From positions 1,922,001-1,986,000 of the forward strand of contig NZ_JAXMNY010000001.1 of NCBI RefSeq assembly GCF_034670185.1: a DNA stretch of 64,000 nucleotides, read 5' to 3'. Origin of the DNA: Nisaea sp. GTDB lineage: Bacteria > Pseudomonadota > Alphaproteobacteria > Thalassobaculales > Thalassobaculaceae. Positions within the stretch are counted from its first letter, which is position 1. Each line of letters opens with the position of its first letter. A model generated the notes under the pieces. The model did not search any database, was not told where the DNA came from, and worked only from the letters and a program-made list of their open reading frames with translations. Shown here one piece after another: positions 1 to 9,108 of the stretch. A program made the translations under genes and the position numbers.

Positions 1-437
1 AGATCATCCGGACCGCTTTCGAGGATGCGAACAGAGAAGCGCTTGAAGGCTATGACGGCGAGCGAAAGCAGCTCTATGCCCGCCTGAAACTTGCCGGGCT
101 GGATCAGGCGCCGGAGCAGATCGCCATCTTCACCGACCATGGAACCCCACGCGGTCATGGTCTTGGTCAGCAAACCATGCCGGAGGTGCTGGATTATTCG
201 ACCGTGAACGCCATCCACACCTTCTGGCTCGCCGCCCGCGCAGAGGGTATCGGCGCGGGCTGGCTTTCGATCCTCGATCCGGTCAGCGTAACCGAGGCGC
301 TGGACGTACCGGAGGACTGGTCCCTCACCGCCTATCTCTGTGTCGGCTATCCGGCGGAAGAGTCGGAACGGCCAAAACTGGAACAGGTCGGCTGGGAAGA
401 GAAAGCGGGCGAGAGCAGCACGATACTGCTCCGCTGA
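1..437 (+). CDS. bluB: 5,6-dimethylbenzimidazole synthase BluB (3' part)
   Basis: The frame is open from base 3 to the TGA at 435-437, so this is the C-terminal 144 codons of a gene that begins before the window. BluB is a flavin-destroying member of the nitroreductase fold that makes the lower ligand of vitamin B12 from FMNH2. The visible sequence carries the family blocks RGHGLGRQTMPE, DYSTVNAIHTFWLAARAEG and GWLSILDP, which separate BluB from ordinary nitroreductases. The first methionine in the visible part (177) is internal, not a start. The next gene lies on the opposite strand and converges with it. Confidence 0.88.
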   Translation, partial: IIRTAFEDANREALEGYDGERKQLYARLKLAGLDQAPEQIAIFTDHGTPRGHGLGQQTMPEVLDYSTVNAIHTFWLAARAEGIGAGWLSILDPVSVTEALDVPEDWSLTAYLCVGYPAEESERPKLEQVGWEEKAGESSTILLR

Positions 438-443
438 TCGCTC

Positions 444-1031
444 TCAGAGATCCTTGATCATCAGGACCAGATTGTCGCCCTCGACTTTCCAGCCATCCTT
501 CACGATCGGCCTTTCGGCAACCGGACAGAACCCGACTTTCCGATAAAGACGCTCGGCCCGAATATTCCCGTCCGTGACAATGATGCTGAGTTGCACGAGG
601 CCCACAGCACGCGCCTGACGGGCAGCCGCCTCCAGAAGCGCCTTACCATACCCGCGCCCCTCAAACGGGTCGTATGTCGCCAGCACATTCACGTACCAGG
701 TGCACAATGCCTCGTTCTCCAGCTCGAGCATGGGAACGAAGACTGGAGGCGTGTCCGCGTCGATTGGCGTGGGTTGCGCCCCGAGCGGATACCCGATCAG
801 AGCAGCCACGATCCCGGTCCCGACGACCGCGACCGTAGCATTGCGATACGAGAAGCCGCCTTCTTCGCGCTGTGCCCTGCGACGTCCCACATCCCAAACG
901 CTCTCGCCCTCTTCCGCCATCCAGCCCCAGACTGTCAGTGGCAGTCCCTCTCCGGCACGATTGATCAGTTCCGCGAGGGATAAGGCGTCGCTCGCCTCAG
1001 CCCGGCGCAAAATATATTGATGCTCTTTCAT
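444..1031 (-). CDS. GNAT family N-acetyltransferase
   Basis: A 195-residue protein with one GNAT domain. The acetyl-CoA binding loop is seen as the block GRGYGKALLEAAARQA, followed by the strand-helix element NIRAERLYRKVGF typical of the family. The substrate cannot be read from sequence. I start it at the ATG at 1031 because GGAG sits eight bases upstream; the frame stays open to a GTG at 1169, but those extra 46 residues look non-coding. It is divergent from the TetR gene at 1238 and shares its upstream region, so it may be that regulator's target (inference). Confidence 0.8.
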   Translation of the reverse strand: MKEHQYILRRAEASDALSLAELINRAGEGLPLTVWGWMAEEGESVWDVGRRRAQREEGGFSYRNATVAVVGTGIVAALIGYPLGAQPTPIDADTPPVFVPMLELENEALCTWYVNVLATYDPFEGRGYGKALLEAAARQARAVGLVQLSIIVTDGNIRAERLYRKVGFCPVAERPIVKDGWKVEGDNLVLMIKDL

Positions 1032-1201
1032 CTTTCGATCTCCGGAAATTATCGCTTCTGTTTCGGAAGCGCGGAGCATCGGGAAATACCGGGGATCGGC
1101 ATAGTGAACGCGTTGTGCGGTTTCTCTCTTAATTTTTAGGCTGAATTTCAGGTAGTTAGTCTTGGGCACTGCGCACCTTTGCGTAGAGCGGCAAAAAAAC
1201 C

Positions 1202-1219
1202 GTACTTTCAGTCAAGTAT
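1202..1219. promoter_or_regulatory. Possible TetR operator upstream of 1238
   Basis: Arms GTACTT and AAGTAT flank a six-base spacer, an inverted repeat with one mismatch, ending 18 bases before the TetR start codon. TetR-family regulators commonly bind such repeats in their own divergent promoter region. The 206-base gap between the GNAT and TetR genes holds no other clear signal. Confidence 0.3.
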
Positions 1220-1237
1220 TCGAGAGGAGCAACAGTC

Positions 1238-1855
1238 ATGCGGAAAGGTGAAAAGACCCGTGAAAGGCTGATGGATATCGCCGAGTCCTCAGTTCTCGCC
1301 AAAGGCTTCTCTGCAACCTCCATCGACGAGATCATTGCCGAGGCGGAGATCACCAAGAGCGGATTTTTCTACCATTTCAAGGACAAGAATGAGCTGGCCC
1401 AGGCTCTTCTGCAGCGCTACGTGGAGCGGGAGAACGTCCTGCTCGACAATTTGTTCAAGAAGGCAGCAGATCTTCATGACGACCCGCTGCATATCTTTCT
1501 CATAGGGCTGAAACTCTTCGCCGATCTGATGGCGGACATGCCGCAAGGACACCCGGGGTGTCTGGTTGCCACTTACTGCTATCACGAGCGGCTGTTCGAC
1601 GCGAAAGTGATAGAACTGAACCGTCAGGCTGTCCTGAACTGGCGCCGCCGGTTCGCCAAGGCCTTCCAGGATATCTGTGACCGCTATCCCCCGCGTGACG
1701 ACGTCAGCGTGGACGCGCTTGCCGATATGGTCTCGAACACGGTCGAAGGTGCGATCGTGATGTCCAAAGCGCTGAAAGATCCGAAAGTGATGGTGGAGCA
1801 GATCCTGCTCCTCAGATCCTACATCAAGCTGTTGTTTCAGCCGGTACCGGGGTGA
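1238..1855 (+). CDS. TetR/AcrR family transcriptional regulator
   Basis: A 205-residue regulator. The N-terminal TetR helix-turn-helix lies at about residues 8-52 with the block TKSGFFYHFKDKNEL, where TetR recognition helices carry the G-FY-HF signature. The C-terminal ligand domain is unlike any subgroup I can name. GAGGAG six bases before the ATG supports the start. It is divergent from the GNAT gene; a near-palindrome just upstream suggests autoregulation. Confidence 0.88.
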   Translation: MRKGEKTRERLMDIAESSVLAKGFSATSIDEIIAEAEITKSGFFYHFKDKNELAQALLQRYVERENVLLDNLFKKAADLHDDPLHIFLIGLKLFADLMADMPQGHPGCLVATYCYHERLFDAKVIELNRQAVLNWRRRFAKAFQDICDRYPPRDDVSVDALADMVSNTVEGAIVMSKALKDPKVMVEQILLLRSYIKLLFQPVPG

Positions 1856-1865
1856 TTGCCGATCG

Positions 1866-3494
1866 CTAGCGCGTCCGGAAGCGCGTGGGCTGGATCACCG
1901 CAACAACGATTAACGGAAGTGCCAAAGTCAGAATTGCAACGGTGATCAGCAACATCCCGAGCTCGCTATAATCCGCTGGAACCTGGATTTCCCCGGTCGC
2001 CCTGTCCCGCACCTCGCGCGTAACCAGGAATGTCTGGTTCAGATATTTCGTGCCGAGGGCACCAGCCGAGAGGCCCAGATTGATGAAGGACGCCATGATG
2101 GCGAAGAAGGTTGCCTTCAGATGCACCGGCGCGGTCTTGGCAATCCAGGCGAGCACGGGGATCAGCGACACCTGCCCGAGCGGTGATTCAATTGCTGTAT
2201 CGATCAGGGCGATGAACCGGGCATCGACCACCCCGCCGGTCAGCGGCGCCGTCCATTCGTGGATACCGTAGTAGAGGCCAATATCGGGCAGGGACAATAT
2301 CCCGGCGAACAACGAGAGCAGGACGACAATATAGGCAATTGACCGCGTTGCCATAAGCGGTCGCAGGACCACCATCCCGACCATCGCAAGACCGGCGCTG
2401 ATCAGCGTGAGAACCGAGAAGAACTGCTGATCGAAGCCAAGCTCGTCGATGTTGAACCAGGCCGAGCCCGCACCCGGCGAAGGAATGGCGCGGAATACGA
2501 AGACGATAATCGCCGTCCCGACAAGTGCGAGCCGCTGGGCTGGCTCAAGCTCGGGCAGCAGCCGGGTAATCAGGAAACAGACGATTGCCATCGATCCGGC
2601 GAAGACGACCTCCTCCGAATACCCGAAACCGCTAAGACCAACACTGATCGTGAAGGCGGCAAAGACCAGGCTTCCGCCGAGGATCCACCAGTTCGGATCA
2701 GCCTCTCCGTCCGGCCGGAACAACATTGCGTCAACTTCGGATGGCGGCACGCCAGTCGCGATCAGATCACGTGCCCGCCGGCGCAGCATGACACCGCCGA
2801 GAATAACGCCCACAACCGATATCACCGGCACGCCAAGCGCGAGCAGATAGATATCGGCATAGATGCCGACTTTCTCCGCCTCGCTCATGGCTTCCACACC
2901 GTCGAACATCGTGATGTTGACCACCGCCACCAGCGCGATCCCCCCGATCAGCGCAAACCGACCGAGCATCTGCATGGTGGTGTGCATGGCCTTGACGTCA
3001 TCTTCCGCGAACGGTTCCCCATGCTCGTCCAGGGCCGGAACCGCTTCCACAGTCATGGCGTCGGCAACCGCGTCCTGCAGGATGTATCCGGTCGGTGACA
3101 GCAGCGCGCTCAGCACAAACCAGGCTGTCGTCGGCATGACGGCTGCCATGGCTGTGGTATGCGCGATAAGCCCGTACATGATCAGCAAACTGACCGAGAC
3201 CAGAACTGCGCCGAGATAGACGAGAACCGACTTCCACTTCCAGATGATGTCGACCAGGTGACCCACCGGCATTTTCAATGCCCAGGGAATACCAGCCCAG
3301 AACCCGAGGGCAGCAAGGAATGCCGCAGAAAGGTCGAGATATTCCTTCACGAAGAAGGTGCCAACGATCGACGTCAGGCCGGAGATGCCATAGGCGAGGT
3401 AGACCATCAGGGGCGGCAGATAGGACCAGCGCATCTGCTCCAACAGCCCGATGATGACCTCGTGCAGCCAAGTCTTTCTCATTTGCATCGCCAT
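1866..3494 (-). CDS. BT1/folate-biopterin-type MFS transporter
   Basis: A 542-residue integral membrane protein with about twelve hydrophobic segments. The N-terminal block FFVKEYLDLSAAFLAALGFW followed by IPWALKMPVGHLVD resembles the BT1 (folate-biopterin transporter) branch of the major facilitator superfamily, where a conserved PW-K-P-G--D motif follows the second helix. BT1 proteins carry pteridines or folates in protists and plants; bacterial members have no firm substrate, so none is assigned. The start is the ATG at 3494; a reading frame extends 16 codons further upstream without a better start. It stands alone, convergent with the TetR gene. Confidence 0.75.
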   Translation of the reverse strand: MAMQMRKTWLHEVIIGLLEQMRWSYLPPLMVYLAYGISGLTSIVGTFFVKEYLDLSAAFLAALGFWAGIPWALKMPVGHLVDIIWKWKSVLVYLGAVLVSVSLLIMYGLIAHTTAMAAVMPTTAWFVLSALLSPTGYILQDAVADAMTVEAVPALDEHGEPFAEDDVKAMHTTMQMLGRFALIGGIALVAVVNITMFDGVEAMSEAEKVGIYADIYLLALGVPVISVVGVILGGVMLRRRARDLIATGVPPSEVDAMLFRPDGEADPNWWILGGSLVFAAFTISVGLSGFGYSEEVVFAGSMAIVCFLITRLLPELEPAQRLALVGTAIIVFVFRAIPSPGAGSAWFNIDELGFDQQFFSVLTLISAGLAMVGMVVLRPLMATRSIAYIVVLLSLFAGILSLPDIGLYYGIHEWTAPLTGGVVDARFIALIDTAIESPLGQVSLIPVLAWIAKTAPVHLKATFFAIMASFINLGLSAGALGTKYLNQTFLVTREVRDRATGEIQVPADYSELGMLLITVAILTLALPLIVVAVIQPTRFRTR

Positions 3495-3579
3495 GTCTGC
3501 CTCAGTTAATCCTGTCACTCTGCCCGACGCCGAACATCGCACCTAAGCCTTTGTGAGCCTGCTCAAGGCCACCTACTTT

Positions 3580-5142
3580 TCATTCGCGGGATTGCACCCA
3601 AGCGGACAGTTCAGACTGAACCTGTCGGAAAACGGTTTTCCAGTCGCCAGGCACCGGTTGCCTGAACAGGTGGGCATTGGGATATGCCGGTGTCCGGCTA
3701 CCCTTCCGCAGCCAGATCCAGCTCGGGCCAAGTCCAGAAGCGAGCAGAACCCAGACTGGTGTCGTGGTCCGGGCGGCAATATGGGCCGTCGTATTGCCGA
3801 CCGTAATCACCAGATCGAGTTCAGCAACTCGTTCCGCAAAATCGAGCGTCTGACTATGGGGATCGAAGCCCGGTATGGATTCGATCTCCTGGAACATCTT
3901 CCGATCCCGCGCGCCTTCACCATATTGCAGCGAAACGAAGCGGCATCCCGGAGTCTTCAGAAGTCTCGCCCAATCCTCAAGAGCCGTGGATTTGAGGCCA
4001 CCGATAATTGGAGCACCAGACCACCAGGAAATGCCAATGCGCAGCTGATGACTGTTCCGGCGCGGCCTCTGAAGAACCCGTTCCCTGCCACATTCGCTCA
4101 AGTCCGCCGGCCCGCTCGCAAAAAAACGCCCAACGAAATCGAACGGGTAGCAGGCTGTTGCCCGCCACTCCGCGCCACCAGTCAGGACTTCATCGATTGA
4201 ATCGATCACCCTGACTTCAGGATACAGTTCTCGAAAAAGCGCGCGGTTCCTAGGGTCAATCAGGAGCGTAACCCGACCCGCGGCCTCCACCACCCGCTGC
4301 AGGAAAACCGAGAACTGCAACTCGTCACCAATCTGATCCATGCTCCAGAGGAGCAAAGACCCATTGGCGAGCGGGCGGCCGTCCCATTTAGGGAGACCTT
4401 CAGTCGGCGGTAGCCATGCGGGTAGCCTGAAATACTCGAGACGGCGCCAACCTTCCTGAAGAGCGCCTACAATCATCAGAGCGCGCCCCAGTTCGCCTTG
4501 CGCTTCTCTGCTCTGCGGATTAACGACGACCGCGCGCCGGAACCAACCGACTGCCCCATGAGGGTCGTTTTTTCGCCGATGCCAGAGGCCGCAATTGCGC
4601 AGAGATAAAAAATCGGCAGGCGTCGCACTCAGAGCTCTACGAACCGCCTCTTCGGCATCCTCGCCACCCACAATCAACGCTTTGAGGCGCGCTATATTAC
4701 CTAGTGTTCCGGTGTGCAGCGGGCGTGCGATCTGCGCTCGTCTGAAGTTCCCGAGCGCGTCCTCCGGCTGGTTGGCCCTGTCATCCGCGTTGCCGAGATT
4801 GTAGTGACCGTCGCCGTTTTCCGGTGCCATAAGCGCCGCGCGCCGGAGCATGGAGATATTGTCCTCCGAGAGCCCGGCCAGCGTGAAAAGCTCGCGGTGC
4901 AATGGAACGACGGATCGTCCCGGAAGTGCCGCTGCCGCCCAATGCGCAAAGCGGCCGGAATCCGATGAAGCGCCAATGGTTCTTGAGGAAAGGCTGAGAT
5001 AGTAGCAACTCGCCGGGTCGAAAGGCGCCAGCAGCAATGCCCGTCGCGCCGCTATCAGGCTGGCCGTCGATTGACCCGCTACGGCGGCCTCAGCGGCCTT
5101 CTGGCGAAAATGCGCCGCGTGACGCGTGTCAGCCTCCACCAT
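3580..5142 (-). CDS. Tetratricopeptide protein with GT9-like glycosyltransferase domain
   Basis: A 520-residue protein. Residues about 1-240 hold tetratricopeptide-like helix pairs (for example NGDGHYNLGNADDRANQPED). The C-terminal half resembles ADP-heptose/GT9-type transferases: WSMDQIGDELQFSVFLQRV as the first Rossmann element, then DLVITVGNTTAHIAA and PVWVLLA near the end, which is the usual nucleotide-sugar pocket. Its ATG at 5142 lies inside the end of the upstream gene, a 14-base overlap, so the two are translationally coupled. The frame stays open to 5382, but that part duplicates the upstream gene in another frame and is discarded. Substrate unknown. Confidence 0.72.
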   Translation of the reverse strand: MVEADTRHAAHFRQKAAEAAVAGQSTASLIAARRALLLAPFDPASCYYLSLSSRTIGASSDSGRFAHWAAAALPGRSVVPLHRELFTLAGLSEDNISMLRRAALMAPENGDGHYNLGNADDRANQPEDALGNFRRAQIARPLHTGTLGNIARLKALIVGGEDAEEAVRRALSATPADFLSLRNCGLWHRRKNDPHGAVGWFRRAVVVNPQSREAQGELGRALMIVGALQEGWRRLEYFRLPAWLPPTEGLPKWDGRPLANGSLLLWSMDQIGDELQFSVFLQRVVEAAGRVTLLIDPRNRALFRELYPEVRVIDSIDEVLTGGAEWRATACYPFDFVGRFFASGPADLSECGRERVLQRPRRNSHQLRIGISWWSGAPIIGGLKSTALEDWARLLKTPGCRFVSLQYGEGARDRKMFQEIESIPGFDPHSQTLDFAERVAELDLVITVGNTTAHIAARTTTPVWVLLASGLGPSWIWLRKGSRTPAYPNAHLFRQPVPGDWKTVFRQVQSELSAWVQSRE

Positions 5143-6784
5143 GCCCGAACAACATAGTGATATTGATCCGCCGATGGATATAGCCGTCCTTGAACTTGAA
5201 ACGGTCTGTTTCGTGGAACAGCCGCGAGTCGAACAGCAAGGCCCGATTCTCACGGTTAGGCACCCGAACCGGGTTATCCCTCTCATCGCCGAGGAAGTCG
5301 TAAATCTCTTCCGCCGGTGCAGCATTATAGCGCTCGAAAGTCCAATCTTGCGGGGCTGGTTTCCGGAACACCAGCAGACCACCGGTTTCGGGCTCCAGAT
5401 TGGACTCTGCGTGATTAATCCAGAAATTGACGTTCACGGCGGCAAAATCGGCGTGTGGATTGATGCCGGCCATGTGCTGATCGTATTTGTAGGCCCACAT
5501 CATTTTCAGATTATGTGGACCAAGAATGCGCGGCAATCGTTCGCGCAAGCCGCGCCCGATGGCGAACAACAATGGATCGTTGAAGCCGGAGCGGTAGTAG
5601 GCACCGAGATAACCAGCGCCTTTCAGCTGATGCCAGATCGTCGATTCGAAACAGAACCGGCGCAGCCGGGCGAGAGCGTCTTCACTCAGCAAGGCATCGA
5701 TGGCAATCGCACGTGGATCGCCATCCAGATAGCTTTCTTCAATCTTGTTCCAGTCCAGGTCGGCGTTGAGAGGATCGGTATCCCCCCAGCCCGACGCGGC
5801 AATATAGACGAGACGATTGTAAGATCGCTCAATCCGACCATATTCGGCATCATCGAGATTGAAGGAAATTGCCCCGCGCTGCTCCTCGCTCAACCCGTCC
5901 AGAAGAGCTTGGTAGGCTTCCCATTCCGATTTGAAATTGTCCGGCAGAACGTCACGTTCGGACAAATAGCGGTATTGCTCGGCATCATGCTTCAGACGAT
6001 GGCGGGCACAGGTCCGGTCTACCGGTTGTACCGGCATCAAGGGCATTTCAGCGTATTCGGGAGCATCCTCTAGCGGACGACCGTGAACAAGCCGCGCGCG
6101 CCGGGCATAAGGCTCGGCAGCAGCCTCGAACCTGCCCTCATCGATAAGCGTGACTCCGAGATTGAACCAGATGTCGGGATTGTTCGGCTCCCGCTTCAGC
6201 AAAATCCGGTAGAGCGCCTCAGCCTCGATGTTTCGGCCATTCTGCTGCAGCAGAAATGCGCGATGCATACTGGCCCCGAGATCCGAAGAATCCGCATTGA
6301 GCAAGCGATCCGTTGCCCGCTCGACAAGAACCGCGTCGCCCGCGCCCTGTGCAGCCCCCAACAGCAGGCCGCTCTGCTGATCCGGAGCGATGGCAAAGGC
6401 GCGTCCTGCCGCCAACAGGGCGCCAGCCGTATCGCCCTCGGCAGTAGCAGCTTCGCTTTGCAGCGTATAGGGGCCGATGCCTTCCGGCGCCAGAACCTGG
6501 GCCTTGACCGATGCAAGCCGGGCAACCTCCTTGCTGCCCGCCCGATGGGCCGCAAGAGCCAAATTCGAATGCACGGCAGCCACCCCCGGAAGCCCTCGGG
6601 CAGCAGCGGCATAAGCTCCTTCGGCCTCCTCGTTTCGTCCCTGCTTCAGGCGAATAATGCCGAGATAGAACTGCGCTGCCGGCTGGCGCGGGTTTTCCGC
6701 AACAATGGCAACAAGACCCGGCTCGGCGGCGTCAATGTCGCCCGCCTCCACCTGCTTAATCAAAGCGTTAATATCGTGGCTCAT
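5129..6784 (-). CDS. Tetratricopeptide protein with 2OG-Fe(II) oxygenase domain
   Basis: A 551-residue protein. Residues about 1-250 form tetratricopeptide repeats (AQFYLGIIRLKQGRNEEAEG, PDIWFNLGVTLIDEGRFEAA). The C-terminal 200 residues show the iron and 2-oxoglutarate binding pattern of a double-stranded beta-helix oxygenase: His444-x-Asp446 in NPHADFAAVN, a second His524 in RLFHETDRF, and Arg538/539 in HRRINIT. The family hydroxylates proteins or small molecules; the substrate is not known. It overlaps the next gene, a TPR glycosyltransferase, by 14 bases. That pairing suggests a protein modified by hydroxylation and glycosylation (inference). Confidence 0.75.
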   Translation of the reverse strand: MSHDINALIKQVEAGDIDAAEPGLVAIVAENPRQPAAQFYLGIIRLKQGRNEEAEGAYAAAARGLPGVAAVHSNLALAAHRAGSKEVARLASVKAQVLAPEGIGPYTLQSEAATAEGDTAGALLAAGRAFAIAPDQQSGLLLGAAQGAGDAVLVERATDRLLNADSSDLGASMHRAFLLQQNGRNIEAEALYRILLKREPNNPDIWFNLGVTLIDEGRFEAAAEPYARRARLVHGRPLEDAPEYAEMPLMPVQPVDRTCARHRLKHDAEQYRYLSERDVLPDNFKSEWEAYQALLDGLSEEQRGAISFNLDDAEYGRIERSYNRLVYIAASGWGDTDPLNADLDWNKIEESYLDGDPRAIAIDALLSEDALARLRRFCFESTIWHQLKGAGYLGAYYRSGFNDPLLFAIGRGLRERLPRILGPHNLKMMWAYKYDQHMAGINPHADFAAVNVNFWINHAESNLEPETGGLLVFRKPAPQDWTFERYNAAPAEEIYDFLGDERDNPVRVPNRENRALLFDSRLFHETDRFKFKDGYIHRRINITMLFGHGGG

Positions 6785-6851
6785 GCATCGGTCATAGCGC
6801 GTTCAAGGCTTGGCGCCAACTGGCGACATCATCCTTTATCGCCGATTTCGT

Positions 6852-8027
6852 TCAACCGAACGGAAGGCCGACATAATTCTCCGCGATGGTCTTCCGGCCC
6901 GCTTCCGAGCTCGTGAAATAGTCGAGGTCGGCAATCTGGATTGCCTCATCGAACGGCTCTCCGTCAGGGAACTTGTGCAGCAGGCGGGTCATGAACCAGG
7001 AGAACCGCTCTGCAGCCCAGACACGTTTCAGCGCAGTTGCCTCATACGCATCCAGCAAATCAGTTGAACCGCTCTTGAAGAAGGCCACGAGCGCATCGTT
7101 CAGCACCTTCACGTCACCGGCGGCAAGATTGAGCCCCTTTGCTCCGGTCGGCGGCACGATATGCGCGGAGTCACCGGCCAGGAACAGACGGCCATGGCGC
7201 ATGGTCTCGCAGACGAAACTCCGCATAGGGGTTACATCCTTGCGCAGGATCTTGCCTTCGTTCAGGCGGAAGCCGTCTCCGGATTCCAGCCGTGTGTGAA
7301 GCTCGCTCCAAACACGCTCATCGGGCCATTCATCAAGGTTCTCTTCCGGATGGCACTGCAGATAGAGCCGCGTCACCTCCGGCGAGCGCATGCTGAACAG
7401 GGCGAAGCCGTTCTGGTGATAGGAATAGATCAGCTCATCCTGGGCTGGCGCCGCCTCGGCCAGAAGACCGAGCCAGGCAAAAGGATAGACTTTCTCAAAC
7501 AATTTCAGGCGGTCCTGCGGAATGGTCTGACGTGAGACACCGTGAAAGCCGTCGCACCCGGCGATGAAATCGCAAGTCAGCACAACATCCTCACCGTGCC
7601 GGGTAAAGCTCACCGACGGACTGTCGCTCTCGATATCATGCAGCTGGACATTCTCGGCCTCGAAAAGGATCTGCCCGTCGAAATCCTTCTTCAGCGCAAT
7701 CAGGTCTTTCACCACCTCCTGCTGGCCGTAGACCGTCACTTTCTTGCCATCGGTGAGTGAGGGAAAATCAATCCGGCGCTTCTCACCGCGGAACACAATA
7801 TCCACCCCTTCATGAGGCAGGCCCTCGCGTCCGAGACGGTCTCCGGCGCCGATGGAGTGCAACAGCTCAACCGTCGGGTGCTCAAGGACGCCTGCCCGGA
7901 TCCGGCTCAGCACATACTCTTCCGAGCGAGCCTCGAGAATCACGCAATCGATGGCATTTTGGCGCAAAAGTTGAGCCAAAAGAAGGCCGGCGGGACCGGC
8001 TCCGATGATAGCGACCTGTGTTTTCAT
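6852..8027 (-). CDS. pobA: 4-hydroxybenzoate 3-monooxygenase
   Basis: A 391-residue flavoprotein of the usual PobA length. It converts 4-hydroxybenzoate to protocatechuate with NADPH and oxygen, feeding the beta-ketoadipate pathway. Seen: the FAD-binding GAGPAGLLLAQLL at residues 9-21, the ring-hydroxylase stretch RIRAGVLEHPTVELL, and the second FAD motif GDSAHIVPPTGAKGLNLA. It is divergent from an AraC-type gene, the standard pobA/pobR arrangement, so 4-hydroxybenzoate-dependent activation is likely. The other protocatechuate genes are not in the window. Confidence 0.95.
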   Translation of the reverse strand: MKTQVAIIGAGPAGLLLAQLLRQNAIDCVILEARSEEYVLSRIRAGVLEHPTVELLHSIGAGDRLGREGLPHEGVDIVFRGEKRRIDFPSLTDGKKVTVYGQQEVVKDLIALKKDFDGQILFEAENVQLHDIESDSPSVSFTRHGEDVVLTCDFIAGCDGFHGVSRQTIPQDRLKLFEKVYPFAWLGLLAEAAPAQDELIYSYHQNGFALFSMRSPEVTRLYLQCHPEENLDEWPDERVWSELHTRLESGDGFRLNEGKILRKDVTPMRSFVCETMRHGRLFLAGDSAHIVPPTGAKGLNLAAGDVKVLNDALVAFFKSGSTDLLDAYEATALKRVWAAERFSWFMTRLLHKFPDGEPFDEAIQIADLDYFTSSEAGRKTIAENYVGLPFG

Positions 8028-8181
8028 TCTCTGGATCCTCCTGAATATCTTGAGTTTTATCCGGGAATTAGAAACCCGCTAAGAGAGGTTCAGGACAAAG
8101 AATTGCACTTTCCGGCCAAACTGATCTTTATTAGAAGCGAGCGCGCTAGTTTTTTGAGCACCCGGAACCGGCAATTTTATT
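8028..8181. promoter_or_regulatory. pobA-pobR divergent control region
   Basis: A 154-base gap between divergent pobA and its AraC-type neighbour. It must hold both promoters. It is AT-richer than the flanks, but I could not pick out a convincing direct repeat for AraC-type binding. Confidence 0.45.
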
Positions 8182-9099
8182 ATGAACTCCATTCCCTCCT
8201 TCAATCTCTATCTCGACGGCGATGGAATTGTAGAGCCACGGTTCCTGCATATCGAAACGATTCCAATGCGCAGCCGGGAGAACGATTGGACAATCCGGCC
8301 ACACCGACATCCGGAGCTCTTCCAATTTCTGCTTCTCACCGCGGGCGCTGCCGACATGCAGCTTGAAGGCTCGACGGCACGCCTCGTCGCGCCCGCCTTA
8401 ACGGCCGTCGCGCCGAACGCCATTCATGGCTACGTCTTCCGGCCAGACACTGAAGGCTATGTTCTGACAATCGCGGAAGCCTACCTGACCGAACTGGTCA
8501 AACATGCTGATGATGCAGCGGCGCGGGACGCTGTTCGAACGTCAGCGATTGTGCCGCTTGCCGAAGACTTGCGAACGGTTGAAGAGATACGTCTTGCCTG
8601 CGAGCGGGTGATACTCGAAAGCCGGCGGGAACAAGCGGGCAAAAACGCTCTGGTAGCGGCAGATTTGCTCCGCATCCTCGGCCTGTTCATCCGCCTCACC
8701 GAAAGCGCCAGAGAGTCCAAGAATGCCGCCGCTGTACCGGACAATTTGTTCGAACGGTTCCGGACACTGGTGGAAGAATGCTTCCGCAACCAGCTCACGA
8801 TTAAGGATTATGCAGAACGTTTGGCAACGTCCGAACGGACCCTCCGCCGGGCAACACAAACGTGCTCCGGACGCACACCCCTTGAGATACTAAAACAGCG
8901 AACCTTGCTCGAGGCGCAGCGCGACCTGCTCTACACGGCAAGGTCCGTCGCTGAAGTCGCCTACGGCCTCGGATTTGAGGACCAGGCCTATTTCAGCCGT
9001 TTCTTCGCAGCAGGAACCGGCCTGACGCCAACCCAGTTCAGAAAGCAGCACAAATCGTATCTGACGGCCACGCCGGAACCCGATACGGCGAATGTCTGA
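8182..9099 (+). CDS. pobR: AraC family regulator, PobR-like
   Basis: A 305-residue regulator. An N-terminal cupin-like sensing domain (RPHRHPELFQFLLLTAG, about residues 33-120) is followed by a C-terminal pair of helix-turn-helix motifs (TIKDYAERLATSERTLRRAT and SVAEVAYGLGFEDQAYFSRF), the AraC/XylS signature. Divergent placement next to pobA makes it the probable 4-hydroxybenzoate-responsive activator. The gene symbol rests on context and domain order, not on a diagnostic residue. Confidence 0.82.
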   Translation: MNSIPSFNLYLDGDGIVEPRFLHIETIPMRSRENDWTIRPHRHPELFQFLLLTAGAADMQLEGSTARLVAPALTAVAPNAIHGYVFRPDTEGYVLTIAEAYLTELVKHADDAAARDAVRTSAIVPLAEDLRTVEEIRLACERVILESRREQAGKNALVAADLLRILGLFIRLTESARESKNAAAVPDNLFERFRTLVEECFRNQLTIKDYAERLATSERTLRRATQTCSGRTPLEILKQRTLLEAQRDLLYTARSVAEVAYGLGFEDQAYFSRFFAAGTGLTPTQFRKQHKSYLTATPEPDTANV

Positions 9100-9108
9100 G
9101 CAAATTTT

